A stretch of DNA of 64,000 nucleotides from an uncultured Pelagibacteraceae bacterium (GTDB taxonomy: Bacteria > Pseudomonadota > Alphaproteobacteria > Pelagibacterales > Pelagibacteraceae), in the NCBI GenBank assembly GCA_902515355.1, contig CABXUA010000001.1:1-64000 (forward strand), given 5' to 3'. Of this stretch, positions 35,595 to 46,556 are shown piece after piece. Position 1 is the first letter of the stretch, and every line of letters starts with the position of its first letter. The notes under the pieces are model-generated. The model was not told where the DNA came from. It did not search any database and saw only the letters and a list, made by a program, of their open reading frames with translations. A program made the position numbers and the translations under genes.

Positions 35595-36078
35595 AAAAAT
35601 AAATAATTTATTCGTAACATTATTTGGTATAGGTAAAATAAAAAAAATACCTGGAAGCTTAGCTTCGTTGACCACAATATTCATATTATATTTTTTATTT
35701 CATGTCTTAAATATTTCACCAAATATAATATTATTTTTTCTTCTTATAATTTTTTTATTCTCACTATATTCGATAAATATATATATAAAAGATTTAACTG
35801 ATAAAGATCCAAAGGAAGTAGTAATCGATGAATTTGTAGGTCAATCTATTCCAATAAGTCTTTATGAAGTGGCTCATGCTACTACAAGTAACAATTATGA
35901 AATAATAAAGTTTTATTTCATTATGTTTGTGCTTTTTCGTATTTTTGACATCCTAAAACCTTATCCAGTAAGCTACTACGACAAAAATTTTAAAAATAGT
36001 TTTGGTATTATGATGGATGATGTCTGCGCTGGTCTTTATGTTGTAGCTATAATGGTTTTATATATGGTTTTATCATGA
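35587..36078 (+). CDS. pgpA: Phosphatidylglycerophosphatase A
   Basis: A 163-residue membrane enzyme that removes the phosphate from phosphatidylglycerophosphate to give phosphatidylglycerol. The conserved PGSLASL near residue 20, the VVIDEFVGQ segment (active acidic residues) and FRIFDILKPYPV and DDVCAGLY segments are present. Four hydrophobic segments. It overlaps ispDF by 8 bases and pncC by 4 bases, so the three genes form one short operon on the plus strand. Confidence 0.92.
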   Translation: MIKKINNLFVTLFGIGKIKKIPGSLASLTTIFILYFLFHVLNISPNIILFFLLIIFLFSLYSINIYIKDLTDKDPKEVVIDEFVGQSIPISLYEVAHATTSNNYEIIKFYFIMFVLFRIFDILKPYPVSYYDKNFKNSFGIMMDDVCAGLYVVAIMVLYMVLS

Positions 36079-36548
36079 AAATTAAATCTAAAAAAATATT
36101 AAAAATTCTTAGAAGAAAAAGATTAAAAATCTCATTTGCTGAGTCCTGTACAGGAGGAATGCTTTCTAGTGCTATCACCTCGATAAGTGGATCTTCTAAA
36201 GTTTTTACATTAGGTCTAATCACTTATTCCAACCAGTCAAAAATTAAGGTTCTAAAGGTGCCTAAAAACATTTTAAAAATTCATGGAGCTGTAAGTATGA
36301 AATGTTGTTTATCAATGGTTAACAATTTATCTAAAATTTCTAAAAGTAATATAAATGTATCAATTACAGGGATAGCTGGGCCTAAAGGAGGAACTAGACA
36401 AAAGCCAGTTGGATTAGTCTATATAGGTATAAAAAAAGATAAAAAGATAATAATAAAAAGGTATCTTTTTGCTAACAAAGGCCGTTCTTATATTCAAAAA
36501 GCTACAGTCAGAAAATCTCTCGATTTAATTTTAGGTTTTCTTAAATAG
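36075..36548 (+). CDS. pncC: CinA C-terminal domain protein (nicotinamide-nucleotide amidase)
   Basis: A 157-residue stand-alone CinA-C domain protein. Signature motifs are FAESCTGGMLSSAITSISGSS with the catalytic Ser, GLITYSN, and ITGIAGPKGG with KPVGLVYIG. The family hydrolyses NMN to NaMN and ammonia, recycling NAD precursors. Length matches the short PncC form and not the long CinA form. Its 3' end overlaps the convergent COQ10-like gene by 18 bases. Confidence 0.9.
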   Translation: MKIKSKKILKILRRKRLKISFAESCTGGMLSSAITSISGSSKVFTLGLITYSNQSKIKVLKVPKNILKIHGAVSMKCCLSMVNNLSKISKSNINVSITGIAGPKGGTRQKPVGLVYIGIKKDKKIIIKRYLFANKGRSYIQKATVRKSLDLILGFLK

Positions 36549-36980
36549 CTCAATAGCTCTTTTTTCAAAAGCATCAGCAATTTTATTTAAACCTAAATTA
36601 AATGATTTTTTCATTATCATATTAAGAAAATTATTTTTTAACTCAAAATCAATGTGAAAAGTTAATTTAGTCTGATCATTTATTTCTTTAAATTTCCATT
36701 CATTTTGAAGATGTTTTAACGGTCCATCAATATTCGTTACAAGTATTTTATCTTTATCCTTGTAATACAATACTAAACTTGAGTAGGTTTCATTAAGAAA
36801 TTTTTTTCCTACTTTTAGGTCACCTTTAATCTCGATTAGATCGTCACTTTCTTTCTTTTCATGAATTTTACCTTCTATGCACCATGGAACGAATTCAGGA
36901 TATTTTTCTATATCCAAAACCATTTTTATTAAGTCTTTTTTTTTACAAGGAATAATTTTATTTATTGAGGCTGACGACAT
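36531..36980 (-). CDS. COQ10/RatA-type START-domain protein
   Basis: A 149-residue SRPBCC (START-like) protein. The family marker YPEFVPWC lies at residues 27-34, and a C-terminal amphipathic helix ([15 protein letters not shown]) closes the fold. In bacteria with the same gene next to lipA this is annotated as a coenzyme-Q-binding or ribosome-association factor; the respiratory quinone role is better supported in Alphaproteobacteria. It overlaps lipA by 19 bases and the pncC end by 18 bases, an example of very tight packing. Confidence 0.84.
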   Translation of the reverse strand: MSSASINKIIPCKKKDLIKMVLDIEKYPEFVPWCIEGKIHEKKESDDLIEIKGDLKVGKKFLNETYSSLVLYYKDKDKILVTNIDGPLKHLQNEWKFKEINDQTKLTFHIDFELKNNFLNMIMKKSFNLGLNKIADAFEKRAIELFKKT

Positions 36981-37900
36981 TCAATTTTATTTAATCTTGC
37001 CTCTCTTAACTTTTTAAAATCTTCATCAGCATGATAAGATGATCGAGTTAAAGGAGAAGAAGAAACTAATAAAAAACCTTTTGAAGTAGCAATATCTTTA
37101 AATTCTTTAAACTCATCAGGATGCAAGTATCGGTCTAAAGGAAAATGTTTAACAGAAGGTTGTAGGTATTGGCCTATTGTCAAAAAATCTACATTGGCAC
37201 TCCTTAAATCATCCATTACTTGAATTACTTCGTCTTTCTTTTCACCTAGACCAACCATAATTCCAGATTTTGTAAATAAGTTAGGTTTTTTTTCTTTAAC
37301 AGATTTTAATAAGTCAATCGATGCAAAATATCTAGATCCTGGTCTAACTTTGAGATAAAGGCTCGGGACGGTTTCAATATTATGATTAAAAACATCTGGA
37401 TTTGCTTCTAGAACTTTCTCATAGGATTTTCCTTTTCTCAAAAAATCAGGAGTTAATACTTCAACTGTAGTTTTTGGATTATTCTTTTTAACTTCAAAAA
37501 CAACTTCTTTAAAATGATTAGCTCCACCGTCATCAAGATCATCTCTATCGACGGAAGTTATAACCACATGATTCAAATTTAATTCTTTTACTGCCTTTGA
37601 AACTTTAAAGGATTCTAAGGGATCCAAAGCTCCAGGTTTACCAGTTTTAACATCACAAAAAGCACAGCCTCTTGTACATGTATCTCCCATAATCATAAAC
37701 GTAGCATGTTTTTTGCTCCAACATTCTGTAATATTAGGACAGTTTGCCTCCTGGCAAACTGTTACAAGGTTATTTTTGTTAACAATTTGTTTGGTTTGAA
37801 AGAATAATTGTGAATTCACAATCTTTGATCTAATCCATTTAGGTTTTTTCTTTATAGGACTAGGAATATTTTTTACTTTTTCAGGGTGTCTAATTTTCAT
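36962..37900 (-). CDS. lipA: Lipoyl synthase
   Basis: A 312-residue radical SAM enzyme that inserts two sulfurs into octanoylated lipoyl domains. The auxiliary-cluster cysteines appear in [13 protein letters not shown] and the radical SAM cluster in [10 protein letters not shown]. The C-terminal serine ligand is in the RSSYHADE segment. In many Alphaproteobacteria lipA follows the pyruvate dehydrogenase genes it serves, but here it follows ftsB directly with a 1-base overlap. Length is normal. Confidence 0.96.
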   Translation of the reverse strand: MKIRHPEKVKNIPSPIKKKPKWIRSKIVNSQLFFQTKQIVNKNNLVTVCQEANCPNITECWSKKHATFMIMGDTCTRGCAFCDVKTGKPGALDPLESFKVSKAVKELNLNHVVITSVDRDDLDDGGANHFKEVVFEVKKNNPKTTVEVLTPDFLRKGKSYEKVLEANPDVFNHNIETVPSLYLKVRPGSRYFASIDLLKSVKEKKPNLFTKSGIMVGLGEKKDEVIQVMDDLRSANVDFLTIGQYLQPSVKHFPLDRYLHPDEFKEFKDIATSKGFLLVSSSPLTRSSYHADEDFKKLREARLNKIECRQPQ

Positions 37901-38196
37901 TATTTCAACTTTATTAAAATTTCATCTTCCTTGCCAAATTTTAGTTTTTCCCTAAAAACTATGTCTAAATAATCAAGATCAATATCTTCTGAAAGTAAAA
38001 TATTTTTCTCTTCCAGTAAATCTTTTTTCATAGATAATTTTTTTTCTTTCTTGATCAATAAATTTTCAGTGTTTTTCTTTTCAAAATAAGAATACAAACC
38101 TCTTTCGCCACCGATTAAATTTATAGCGACGTATAGTATTAAAAAGATATTTAACAGAAACAGTTTTTTTCTTTTAAAAATTCTAATAAGCTTCAT
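37900..38196 (-). CDS. ftsB: FtsB/DivIC-like septum formation protein
   Basis: A 98-residue bitopic membrane protein: basic N terminus, one hydrophobic segment (about residues 11-28), then a coiled coil (residues 36-70) with a short C-terminal region ([14 protein letters not shown]). This is the FtsB/DivIC layout, a scaffold of the divisome that works with FtsL and FtsQ. It lies 2 bases after eno, the standard eno-ftsB order. It overlaps lipA by one base. Sequence identity of FtsB proteins is low, so the call rests on topology and position. Confidence 0.82.
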   Translation of the reverse strand: MKLIRIFKRKKLFLLNIFLILYVAINLIGGERGLYSYFEKKNTENLLIKKEKKLSMKKDLLEEKNILLSEDIDLDYLDIVFREKLKFGKEDEILIKLK

Positions 38197-38198
38197 GT

Positions 38199-39467
38199 CT
38201 AGATTCTAGCCATTTTAGCGGAATTTCCAAGCTCTTCTTCTATTCTAATAAGTCTATTATATTTTGCTACTCTTTCTGACCTTGCTAAAGAACCACTTTT
38301 AATTTGAGATGATTTTGTCGCAACTGCTAGATCAGCAATAAATGTATCTTCTGAGTCTCCTGATCTGTGAGATATGATAGTTTTTAACCCTTTTTCCTGG
38401 GCAAAATTTATTACTTCAAGCGTCTCAGTCAAAGTCCCTATTTGATTAGGTTTGATCAAAATTGCATTTGCTGAGTCCTGTCCAATACCTTTTTTTAGTC
38501 GCTCTTTATTTGTAACGAATAAATCGTCTCCAACTATTTGGGTTTTATGATTATTTTCTTTCAAAAATTTCATTAATTCAGACCAGGATACCCAGTCGTC
38601 TTCTGAAAAGGGATCTTCAATCGAGCTAATAGAATATTTTTTTATCAAATTTACATAATAATCAATAACTTCCTTTGGTTTTTCAAATTTAGAACTTTTA
38701 ATGGAGTATTTGCCATCTTTGTAAAGTTCGTTTGAGGCTATATCTAAACAAATTGAGACATCGTCTTTTGGTTTAAGTCCCGATAATTCTATTGATTTTA
38801 TTATCAATTCTAAAGCTTGTTCATTATTTTCTAGTGATGGGGCAAAACCTCCTTCGTCACCAACTGTTGTAGATAAATTTTTATCGCTGATGAGTTTTTT
38901 TAAGTTTTGGATAACCAAAAAACACACTCTTAAAGACTCGGTAAAAGTTTCTGTTTTTTCGGGTCTAATCATAAACTCTTGAATTCTTAAGGAATTATTT
39001 GCATGTACTCCTCCATTAATTATATTCATCAGAGGTCTAGGCAACATGTTAGATGAACTGCTTCCAAGATATTTATATAAAGAGATTTTTTTTATTAAGG
39101 CAGCCAATTTGCATGTAGCTATAGATACAGCTAGAATTGAATTAGCTCCCAGATTACTTTTTTGTTTACTTCCATCTAGATCTATTAATTTTTTATCTAT
39201 TTTATTTTGATCAAAAATATCAAATGAGTTTAATTCTTTAGAAATACTGCCATTAATATTCTTTATAGAATTTAAAACACCTTTTCCTATATAAGCTTTG
39301 CTTTTAATGTCTCTAAGCTCAAAAGCCTCGTGTGATCCTGTTGAAGCTCCAGAGGGAACTATTGCGGATGCAAAATTACCATCATCTGTATGCACTTCTG
39401 CTTCAACAGTTGGATTGCCTCTACTATCAAAGATCTGTCGTCCTTTGATTGTTTTAATTTTTGGCAT
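38199..39467 (-). CDS. eno: Enolase
   Basis: A 422-residue glycolytic enzyme that interconverts 2-phosphoglycerate and phosphoenolpyruvate. Markers are the [13 protein letters not shown] start, [10 protein letters not shown] loop, [40 protein letters not shown] and [12 protein letters not shown] with the catalytic Lys and His. It overlaps kdsA by 14 bases, so the two are translated together. Length is normal. Confidence 0.97.
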   Translation of the reverse strand: MPKIKTIKGRQIFDSRGNPTVEAEVHTDDGNFASAIVPSGASTGSHEAFELRDIKSKAYIGKGVLNSIKNINGSISKELNSFDIFDQNKIDKKLIDLDGSKQKSNLGANSILAVSIATCKLAALIKKISLYKYLGSSSSNMLPRPLMNIINGGVHANNSLRIQEFMIRPEKTETFTESLRVCFLVIQNLKKLISDKNLSTTVGDEGGFAPSLENNEQALELIIKSIELSGLKPKDDVSICLDIASNELYKDGKYSIKSSKFEKPKEVIDYYVNLIKKYSISSIEDPFSEDDWVSWSELMKFLKENNHKTQIVGDDLFVTNKERLKKGIGQDSANAILIKPNQIGTLTETLEVINFAQEKGLKTIISHRSGDSEDTFIADLAVATKSSQIKSGSLARSERVAKYNRLIRIEEELGNSAKMARI

Positions 39468-40284
39468 TTTTAATTAATTTGTCAATTTCTATTAACTGTT
39501 TTAATAAGCTTGACATCATTGATAATGGAACCATGTTTGGTCCATCTGAAGGAGCATTGTCAGGATCTTCATGAGTTTCTATAAAAACAGCTCCTACTCC
39601 AACCGCAATTGCTGCTCTAGAAAGATGTTCTACAAATTCTCTTTGACCTCCGCTTTTATTTCCCATACCACCAGGTTGTTGTACAGAATGTGTAGCATCA
39701 AAAACTACTGGATAGCCAAATCTAGCTAAAATTGGTAGCGATCTCATATCAGAAACCAGAGTATTATATCCAAAACTAGCACCTCTCTCTGTTACCAAAA
39801 TATTTTTATTACCTGAGTCCTCAATTTTTTTAATTACATTTTTCATATCCCATGGAGCTAAAAATTGACCTTTCTTTACATTAATAACTTTGCCAGTTTT
39901 TGCTGCGGCTATTAGTAAATCTGTTTGTCTACATAAAAAAGCAGGTATTTGTAAAACATCAACATGCTTAGCAACTATTTCACATTGATCTGCTGAGTGA
40001 ACATCTGTTAGCACAGGTATATTTAAATCTTTTCTGATTTTATCAAAAACTGGGAGAGATTTTTCTAGACCAGCTCCCCTTTTGCTCTCTAAACTAGTTC
40101 TATTTGCTTTGTCGTAAGATGTTTTGTAAATAAATCCAATTCCAAGTTTTTGAGTTATCTCCTTTAACTTACTAGCAGTATTTATCGCATGTTGTTCATT
40201 TTCTAACTGACAAGGTCCTGCTATAAGAATGAATTGATTAGTATTTGAAATATTCAGCTTACCGCATTTAATCGTTTTGCCCAT
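39454..40284 (-). CDS. kdsA: 3-deoxy-D-manno-octulosonate-8-phosphate synthase
   Basis: A 276-residue enzyme that joins PEP and arabinose-5-phosphate to make KDO-8-phosphate for the lipopolysaccharide core. Motifs: IAGPCQLEN near residue 24, [42 protein letters not shown] and [12 protein letters not shown]. The Cys in GPCQLE is the ligand that marks the metal-dependent class (E. coli KdsA has Asn). Shares one base with the pyrG stop and overlaps eno by 14 bases. Confidence 0.95.
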   Translation of the reverse strand: MGKTIKCGKLNISNTNQFILIAGPCQLENEQHAINTASKLKEITQKLGIGFIYKTSYDKANRTSLESKRGAGLEKSLPVFDKIRKDLNIPVLTDVHSADQCEIVAKHVDVLQIPAFLCRQTDLLIAAAKTGKVINVKKGQFLAPWDMKNVIKKIEDSGNKNILVTERGASFGYNTLVSDMRSLPILARFGYPVVFDATHSVQQPGGMGNKSGGQREFVEHLSRAAIAVGVGAVFIETHEDPDNAPSDGPNMVPLSMMSSLLKQLIEIDKLIKNAKN

Positions 40285-41909
40285 CAGTTCAAACCTTTCC
40301 TTTTTTCAGCTGCTTTAATAAAAGAAGAAAATAACGGATGTGGAGTAAAAGGTCTTGACTTAAATTCTGGATGAAACTGAACACCTATAAACCAAGGATG
40401 ATTTTTTAATTCTATAATTTCAGGCAAAGTTCCGTCTGGAGATAAAGCAGAGAAAATCAATCCTTTTTTTTCAAATTCATTTTTATATTTGATATTAACT
40501 TCATATCTGTGTCTGTGTCTTTCTTTTATTCTTTTTGTTGAATAAATCCTAGAAATTAAGGAATTATTTTTTAATACAGCGTCATATAAACCTAACCTCA
40601 TAGTTCCACCTAAATTTTTTTCAGTACCTTTAATAATCTTTTTACCTTTTTGCCATTCTTCTAATAAACCCACAACAGGAGTGCAAATATTGCCAAATTC
40701 ACTAGTTGATGCATTTTTTATGTTTAATAAATTTCTCGCAGCTTCTATTATCGCCATTTGCATACCAAAACAAATTCCAAAGAAAGGTATATTATTTAAT
40801 CTTGCGTATTTTATGGCAGCAATTTTACCTTCACTACCTCTTTTTCCAAATCCACCAGGAATAAGTATTCCTGAGACATCTTTTAATAATGGCTTTACTT
40901 GTTGGATTTTAAGGTTTTCTGAGTCAATTCTTTTTAAATTAACTTTAAGGTTATTAGATATTCCACCATGTGTTAAAGCTTCATCTAAAGATTTGTAGGC
41001 ATCTTTTAAATTAACATATTTGCCTATGATACCTATATTTACGTCTTTTCTTGAACCCAATACTTTTGAAGTAATATTTTTCCATTTTGACAAGTCGGGT
41101 GTTTTTTTTGTCTTGATTTTAAAGAATGATAACACTCTCTGATCTAATTTTTCTTTATAAAAACTTATTGGCGCCTCATAAATTGTTTTAACATCGACTG
41201 TTTCTATTACATTTTCAATTTGAACGTTACAGAATAAAGATATTTTTTTTCTTTCTGCAGTTGGGATTTTTTTTTCTGATCTACAAATAATTATATCTGG
41301 TTGGATTCCTAAACTTCTTAATTCTTTTACAGAATGTTGGGTAGGTTTTGTTTTTAATTCGCCAGATGCTTTAAGGTAAGGAACTAAAGTAAGATGAATA
41401 AATAAACTATTATCTTTCCCTTCTTCATTCGAAAACTGTCTTATTGCTTCTAAAAATGGTAAACTTTCGATATCTCCTACAGTGCCACCAATTTCACAAA
41501 TTATAAAATCTTCATTTTTAACGTTTTGAGAAATAAATTTTTTAATTCGATTTGTGACATGGGGTACAACTTGAACAGTGCCACCTAAATAATCTCCTTT
41601 TCTCTCTTTTTTAATTATGTCGCTATAGATCCCACCAGTTGTGATATTGTCGGATTGTGTTGCTGAAATTCCAGTAAATCTTTCGTAATGACCTATATCC
41701 AAGTCTGTCTCTGCTCCATCATCTGTAACAAAGACTTCCCCGTGCTGAAATGGATTCATTGTTCCAGGATCTACGTTTAAATAAGGATCTAATTTTCTTA
41801 CTCTTACTTTATAACCCCTCAATTGAAGTAGTGAAGCTAATGAAGCTGAAGAGAGACCTTTACCTAATGATGAAACCACGCCGCCAGTTACGAAAATATA
41901 TCGCGCCAT
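40284..41909 (-). CDS. pyrG: CTP synthase
   Basis: A 541-residue enzyme that aminates UTP to CTP. The synthase domain opens with [18 protein letters not shown] and contains the [20 protein letters not shown] segment; [11 protein letters not shown] is present. The glutaminase domain has the catalytic Cys in GICFGMQMA (usually GICLGMQ) and the C-terminal [11 protein letters not shown]is and Glu. Length is normal. It lies 39 bases after secG. Confidence 0.96.
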   Translation of the reverse strand: MARYIFVTGGVVSSLGKGLSSASLASLLQLRGYKVRVRKLDPYLNVDPGTMNPFQHGEVFVTDDGAETDLDIGHYERFTGISATQSDNITTGGIYSDIIKKERKGDYLGGTVQVVPHVTNRIKKFISQNVKNEDFIICEIGGTVGDIESLPFLEAIRQFSNEEGKDNSLFIHLTLVPYLKASGELKTKPTQHSVKELRSLGIQPDIIICRSEKKIPTAERKKISLFCNVQIENVIETVDVKTIYEAPISFYKEKLDQRVLSFFKIKTKKTPDLSKWKNITSKVLGSRKDVNIGIIGKYVNLKDAYKSLDEALTHGGISNNLKVNLKRIDSENLKIQQVKPLLKDVSGILIPGGFGKRGSEGKIAAIKYARLNNIPFFGICFGMQMAIIEAARNLLNIKNASTSEFGNICTPVVGLLEEWQKGKKIIKGTEKNLGGTMRLGLYDAVLKNNSLISRIYSTKRIKERHRHRYEVNIKYKNEFEKKGLIFSALSPDGTLPEIIELKNHPWFIGVQFHPEFKSRPFTPHPLFSSFIKAAEKRKGLN

Positions 41910-41948
41910 GGAAGTATGTTATACTATATTATTTTTAAATGACAAAGC

Positions 41949-42251
41949 TTATTTAGAAGACTCTGGAATTTGAGGAAGACTTGAGTCTTGTTTTTCTTCT
42001 TTTTCAAGAACAGATTGAACTTCGCGAATCTCGTCTCTGGAAATAACTACTAGTGCAATGCTGGTAATAATAAACAAAGCAGCAACAATAGAAGTAAATT
42101 TAGTCAAAAAACTTCCAACCGATCTTGCGGATGTGAAACTATCTTGTGAAACGCCTAAACCAAGAGCTCCACCCTCCGATCTTTGCAATAAAATAACTAT
42201 TACGAGTATTACTGCCAAGATTACATTAACTGCAATTAAAATATTTTCCAT
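41949..42251 (-). CDS. secG: Preprotein translocase subunit SecG
   Basis: A 100-residue inner-membrane protein with two hydrophobic segments (about 4-22 and 52-72). Between them lies the conserved LLQRSEGGALGLGVS segment of SecG. A charged C-terminal tail of about 30 residues follows. It helps protein movement through SecYE. It starts 5 bases after the tpiA stop, the usual tpiA-secG order. Confidence 0.93.
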   Translation of the reverse strand: MENILIAVNVILAVILVIVILLQRSEGGALGLGVSQDSFTSARSVGSFLTKFTSIVAALFIITSIALVVISRDEIREVQSVLEKEEKQDSSLPQIPESSK

Positions 42252-42256
42252 AGCAT

Positions 42257-43018
42257 CTATCTATAGTAATTTTTTATTATATCAATGAATTTTTTAGATG
42301 TTTTTGAAGCTCCGCCAATTAAAAAACCATCTAAAATTTTAATTGAATTAAATTGTTGAATATTTGTGCTATCTACAGAACCTCCATAAAGAACTTTGAT
42401 AGAATTATTTCTTTTAAAGATTTTTTTCAAACTTTTTTTAATAAAAAAAATAGTTTTTGATAATTCGGAAATCTTAGGAATTTTACCTGTACCAATAGAC
42501 CATATTGGTTCATAAGCAATTATAATATTTCCTTTATTAAATTTTTTTTCTAAAACGTTTGACAATTGTTTCTTTAAAACCTTGTTAGTAAATTTTTTAT
42601 TTTTTTGAGTTTTGTTTTCTCCGATACAAAATATTACATTAATTTTATTTTTTAAGGCGAATGTAACTTTTTTTTTAAGTATTGAATCATTATCTCCTTC
42701 AGCTCTATTATCTGAATGTCCTATAATTACATATTTTGCCCCAAGTTTTTTGATCATATATGGGCTGATCGCTCCAGTATCAGAACTAAATTTTTCTTTA
42801 TAAAAACAGTTTTGAGCACCAATAAGAACTCTTTTGTTTTTAAGTGCCTTAGAAAATGTTTCTAACAATGTGAAAGGCGGAGTAATTATTGCTTTATATT
42901 TTTTATTGTATTTTTTATCCAAATTTACAAATGCGTTAATCTTATTTACTATATTTATTGATTTGGGAACTCCAAACATTTTCCAATTTCCAACAAAGTA
43001 TCTCATCTTATTTGCCAT
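42257..43018 (-). CDS. tpiA: Triosephosphate isomerase
   Basis: A 253-residue TIM-barrel enzyme that interconverts DHAP and glyceraldehyde-3-phosphate. Catalytic Lys is in GNWKM, the catalytic His in IIGHSDNR, the catalytic Glu in AYEPIWSIGTGK (loop 6), and phosphate binding in YGGSVDSTN. The motif after the His is normally GHSERR; here the Glu of that motif, conserved in nearly all TIMs, is Asp. Divergent from ppiD with 55 bases between. It completes the path from glycerol to GAP in this window. Confidence 0.95.
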   Translation of the reverse strand: MANKMRYFVGNWKMFGVPKSINIVNKINAFVNLDKKYNKKYKAIITPPFTLLETFSKALKNKRVLIGAQNCFYKEKFSSDTGAISPYMIKKLGAKYVIIGHSDNRAEGDNDSILKKKVTFALKNKINVIFCIGENKTQKNKKFTNKVLKKQLSNVLEKKFNKGNIIIAYEPIWSIGTGKIPKISELSKTIFFIKKSLKKIFKRNNSIKVLYGGSVDSTNIQQFNSIKILDGFLIGGASKTSKKFIDIIKNYYR

Positions 43019-43073
43019 AATTATGAATTTGATCTATAGGTGTATAAAATTATTACTTTAATAGAATATAAAA

Positions 43074-44528
43074 ATGTTTTCATCAATAGGAAAATTTTCT
43101 AAGTCAATATCAATCAAAATTTTGGTTGGGATCATCATTTTGCCTTTTGTCTTTTGGGGTATGGGCGATATATTTAGAGGTGGAAATCAAAATATTCTAG
43201 CTACTATCGACTCAGATAAAATTAGTTCTAAAGAATTTTTCAATTATTTGAATAGATTAAATCTGACAGAAAAAGAACAGAAAGATTTAACTAAAACGAA
43301 TTTAATGGAAAGAATTCTTTCAGAGTATATTGGTAAGACAATAATTGATTTAGAAATAGAAGATTTTGGAATTATTTTAACAGACTCGTCACTTAAAGAT
43401 TATATAATTAATGACAAAACTTTTTATAAAAACAAAAAGTTTTCCAGAGCTGAATATGAAAAATTTTTATTAAAGAGTGGTTTGTCAGCTCCTAGTTTTG
43501 AAAAAAATATTTCAGATCAAGAAAAGAAGAGACAGTTATTATCTTATTTAGCACAAGGATTATATGTTTCAGATTTTTTAATCCAGAGTTCTTTCAGCAA
43601 AGAAAATCAAATTAAAAATATTAAATACATAAATTTAAATAATTACTATGACAAAAGAACAATTACAAAGGAGGAGATAAATAAAACCTACATAGAAAAC
43701 AAAAATTTATTTCAACAAACTTATAAAAGCATAAATTTTATAGAACTTAAACCTGATAAACTTGTCGGCGATAAGGATTATTCCGAGAATTATTTCAAAA
43801 AAATTGATAAAATAGAAAATGATATCTTGGACGGTGTTACTCTTGAGTTGGTGGCAAATAATAATAATTTAACAGTTATTAAAACAGATGAAGTGAATAA
43901 CCAAAAAAACAATATATTGGGAATTAAGGAAACATCTATTGACGATGATTTATTTAATGAATTTTTTAAAATTAAAAGTTTAAATTCTCCTGAGTTAATA
44001 AATTTTAAAAATAAATATTATATTGCTCAAATTTCTTCACAAAATAAAATTGCAGGAAAAATTAATGACAGGCCAGTTAATGACGCAATAATTAAACAAA
44101 TAAAAATTAAAAATATAATAGAAAACAACATTAAAATCTCGAAGGAAATTTCAAAAGGAGACTTTAAAGAATCGAATATGGAAGAATATGCAAAGAAAAA
44201 TAGTATTGATGTAAAAAAAACTCAATTAAAAAATCTTAAAAATAATGAGATTTTTAGTGAAGATATAATTAAAGAAATATTCAAAATGAATGATAAACAA
44301 ATAAATTTAATTACTGATAGTACCTTATCAAAAAATTTTATAGTTTATATTGATAATACAAAAAAAATATCAATAGAAAAAAATTCTAAGGATTATGAAA
44401 AGTATAAATCTCAAGCTAAATTAAATTTAGCAAGAGATATATATAATGTTTATGATAAAAGTATAAATAATAAGTATAAAATTGATGTAAATAACAAGGC
44501 ACTTGAAAGAATTAAAAACTCATTTTAA
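43074..44528 (+). CDS. ppiD: PpiD-like periplasmic folding factor without a recognisable parvulin domain
   Basis: A 484-residue protein with a membrane anchor near the N terminus (SIKILVGIIILPFVFWGMGDIF, about residues 12-33), followed by a SurA-N-like chaperone domain (residues 38-180). PpiD proteins are usually about 620 residues with a parvulin domain in the middle. I cannot see the parvulin hallmarks (A-HIL, GGDLG) here; the sequence passes to a segment like the region after that domain (LELVANNNNLTVIKT). It probably acts as a chaperone only. The usual ppiD-trp position in Alphaproteobacteria supports the name. It overlaps trpE by one base. Confidence 0.8.
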   Translation: MFSSIGKFSKSISIKILVGIIILPFVFWGMGDIFRGGNQNILATIDSDKISSKEFFNYLNRLNLTEKEQKDLTKTNLMERILSEYIGKTIIDLEIEDFGIILTDSSLKDYIINDKTFYKNKKFSRAEYEKFLLKSGLSAPSFEKNISDQEKKRQLLSYLAQGLYVSDFLIQSSFSKENQIKNIKYINLNNYYDKRTITKEEINKTYIENKNLFQQTYKSINFIELKPDKLVGDKDYSENYFKKIDKIENDILDGVTLELVANNNNLTVIKTDEVNNQKNNILGIKETSIDDDLFNEFFKIKSLNSPELINFKNKYYIAQISSQNKIAGKINDRPVNDAIIKQIKIKNIIENNIKISKEISKGDFKESNMEEYAKKNSIDVKKTQLKNLKNNEIFSEDIIKEIFKMNDKQINLITDSTLSKNFIVYIDNTKKISIEKNSKDYEKYKSQAKLNLARDIYNVYDKSINNKYKIDVNNKALERIKNSF

Positions 44529-45985
44529 TGAAACTAAATACTAGTTTTGTAAACTTCAAAAAAAACCATAAAAATAAAAAAGATCAAATTTTATTTTTTT
44601 CTAGAAAATGTAAAGATTATTCAAAAATCGAAAATTTATTTAAATTTCTTTTAGTCGAAAAAAACAGCTTTATTTTTGAGTCTGTTGAAAAAGGAAAAAT
44701 TAGAGGCAGATATACAATAATAGGTCTGAACCCTGATAAGACATGGGATATTAATAAAAACATTATAACTTACATAACTGAAGATAAAAAAAGAAAGATT
44801 AAGTCTAAACCCCTTAATTTTTTAAATAATTTATTAAATAATTTTAATAATAAGATTCCAAAGGAATTGCCTAATATGGCCTCTATGTTAGTTGGTTATT
44901 TTTCTTATGATGTAATCAAATATTTAGAAAAAATTCCAAATAAATGTAAAGATGACCTCAATATTCCTGACGTTAGGCTGACGAGACCTAGAACTTTAAT
45001 TATCTATGATAATTTAAAAAAAAAAATATATTATATAGAAAATATTTATTCTGATATTCCAATTAAGAACTATTATGAAAAATATCAAAAAATCAAAGAT
45101 AATTTTAACATGTTTCAAGAATATGAAAATATTAAACTACCTGATAAGTTTATCTTCAAATCAAATAAAAATAAAATAAAATCAAATATTTCAAAAAATA
45201 AATATAAATCTATAGTAATTAAAGCTAAAGATCATATAGCTAAAGGAGATATTTTTCAGGTGGTACTTAGTCAAAGATTTGAAAGAAAATTTGAAAAACA
45301 CCCATTGGAAATTTATAACCATCTAAGAAAATCTAATCCCTCACCATTTATGTTTTACTTTAACTATGAAGACTTCAAAGTTATAGGTAGTAGTCCCGAA
45401 ATATTAGTAAGATTAAGAAATAATAAGATAACTGTAAGACCTATAGCCGGAACTAGACCTAGAGGCAAAAATAAGTTTCATGACAAAAAATATAAAAATG
45501 AGCTTCTCAAAGATAAGAAAGAACTTGCAGAGCACTTAATGTTATTAGACTTAGGTCGAAACGATGTGGGCAAAGTCTCTAAAATTAACACTGTCAAAGT
45601 TACCGAAAGTTTTAAAATAGAAAAATATTCTCATGTAATGCACATCGTATCTAACGTTGTAGGTACTTTTAACAACAAAACCTCAATTTTTGAAACACTT
45701 TTGTCAGGTTTTCCTGCTGGCACAGTTAGCGGCGCACCGAAAATAAGAGCTATGGAAATAATTGATAATTTAGAAAAAAACAAAAGGAAACTTTATGCTG
45801 GCGGGATTGGCTATTTTACCCCAAATAAAGAATTTGATACTTGTATAGCTCTCAGAACAGCCTTGATAAAGAATAATAAGTTTTATGTTCAATCTGGCGC
45901 AGGAATTGTTGCTGACAGCAATCCAGAAAGAGAATATCAAGAAACAGTAAATAAAGCCAAAGCCTTGATGAAAGCGATTGATTAA
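44528..45985 (+). CDS. trpE: Anthranilate synthase component I
   Basis: A 485-residue chorismate-using enzyme. The N-terminal half carries the feedback region near [16 protein letters not shown]; the C-terminal catalytic half has [21 protein letters not shown]-like [31 protein letters not shown] and [18 protein letters not shown]. With TrpG it makes anthranilate, the first step to tryptophan. It shares one base with ppiD and abuts trpG. No leader peptide or attenuator is seen before it, since it sits inside an operon. Confidence 0.96.
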   Translation: MKLNTSFVNFKKNHKNKKDQILFFSRKCKDYSKIENLFKFLLVEKNSFIFESVEKGKIRGRYTIIGLNPDKTWDINKNIITYITEDKKRKIKSKPLNFLNNLLNNFNNKIPKELPNMASMLVGYFSYDVIKYLEKIPNKCKDDLNIPDVRLTRPRTLIIYDNLKKKIYYIENIYSDIPIKNYYEKYQKIKDNFNMFQEYENIKLPDKFIFKSNKNKIKSNISKNKYKSIVIKAKDHIAKGDIFQVVLSQRFERKFEKHPLEIYNHLRKSNPSPFMFYFNYEDFKVIGSSPEILVRLRNNKITVRPIAGTRPRGKNKFHDKKYKNELLKDKKELAEHLMLLDLGRNDVGKVSKINTVKVTESFKIEKYSHVMHIVSNVVGTFNNKTSIFETLLSGFPAGTVSGAPKIRAMEIIDNLEKNKRKLYAGGIGYFTPNKEFDTCIALRTALIKNNKFYVQSGAGIVADSNPEREYQETVNKAKALMKAID

Positions 45986-46555
45986 ATGAAAGTTTTGCTA
46001 ATAGATAATTACGATAGTTTTACTTACAACTTATATCACTACCTTTCTCATTTAGGATGTAGTGTCGATGTATTTAGAAATGATAAAATAGATTCAAATA
46101 AAATAAAAAGAAATAAGTATAAAAAAATTGTAATATCTCCAGGACCAGGAAATCCCAATCAAACAGGAAACTGTTTGAAGATTGTTAAGAATCTTCATAA
46201 AAGAATTCCAATTCTTGGTGTATGTTTGGGCCATCAGATCATTGGACAGGTTTTTGGGGCAAAAATTATTAGAGCAAGGAATCTAATGCATGGTAAAATG
46301 AGTAAAATTAATCATAAAAAATTAGGTATATTTAAAAATTTTAAAAATAATTTTTTGGCTACTAGATACCACAGTTTAGTAATTGATAGGAAAAAATTGC
46401 CAAAATCTCTTATTATTACTGCGGAAACAAAGAATAAAACTATTATGGGGATAATGCATAAAAGATATAACATTCATGGAGTACAATTTCATCCTGAAAG
46501 TATTAACACTAAGGTAGGACTGAAATTGATAAATAACTTTCTAAAATATAAATAA
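45986..46555 (+). CDS. trpG: Anthranilate synthase component II (glutamine amidotransferase)
   Basis: A 189-residue class I glutaminase. Motifs: LIDNYDSFTYNLYHYL at the N terminus, SPGPGNP, the nucleophile Cys in LGVCLGHQ, and the C-terminal VQFHPES with catalytic His and Glu. It supplies ammonia to TrpE. The same protein can serve para-aminobenzoate synthesis (PabA); the trp operon context favours TrpG. It starts at the base after the trpE stop. Confidence 0.95.
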   Translation: MKVLLIDNYDSFTYNLYHYLSHLGCSVDVFRNDKIDSNKIKRNKYKKIVISPGPGNPNQTGNCLKIVKNLHKRIPILGVCLGHQIIGQVFGAKIIRARNLMHGKMSKINHKKLGIFKNFKNNFLATRYHSLVIDRKKLPKSLIITAETKNKTIMGIMHKRYNIHGVQFHPESINTKVGLKLINNFLKYK

Positions 46556-46556
46556 A

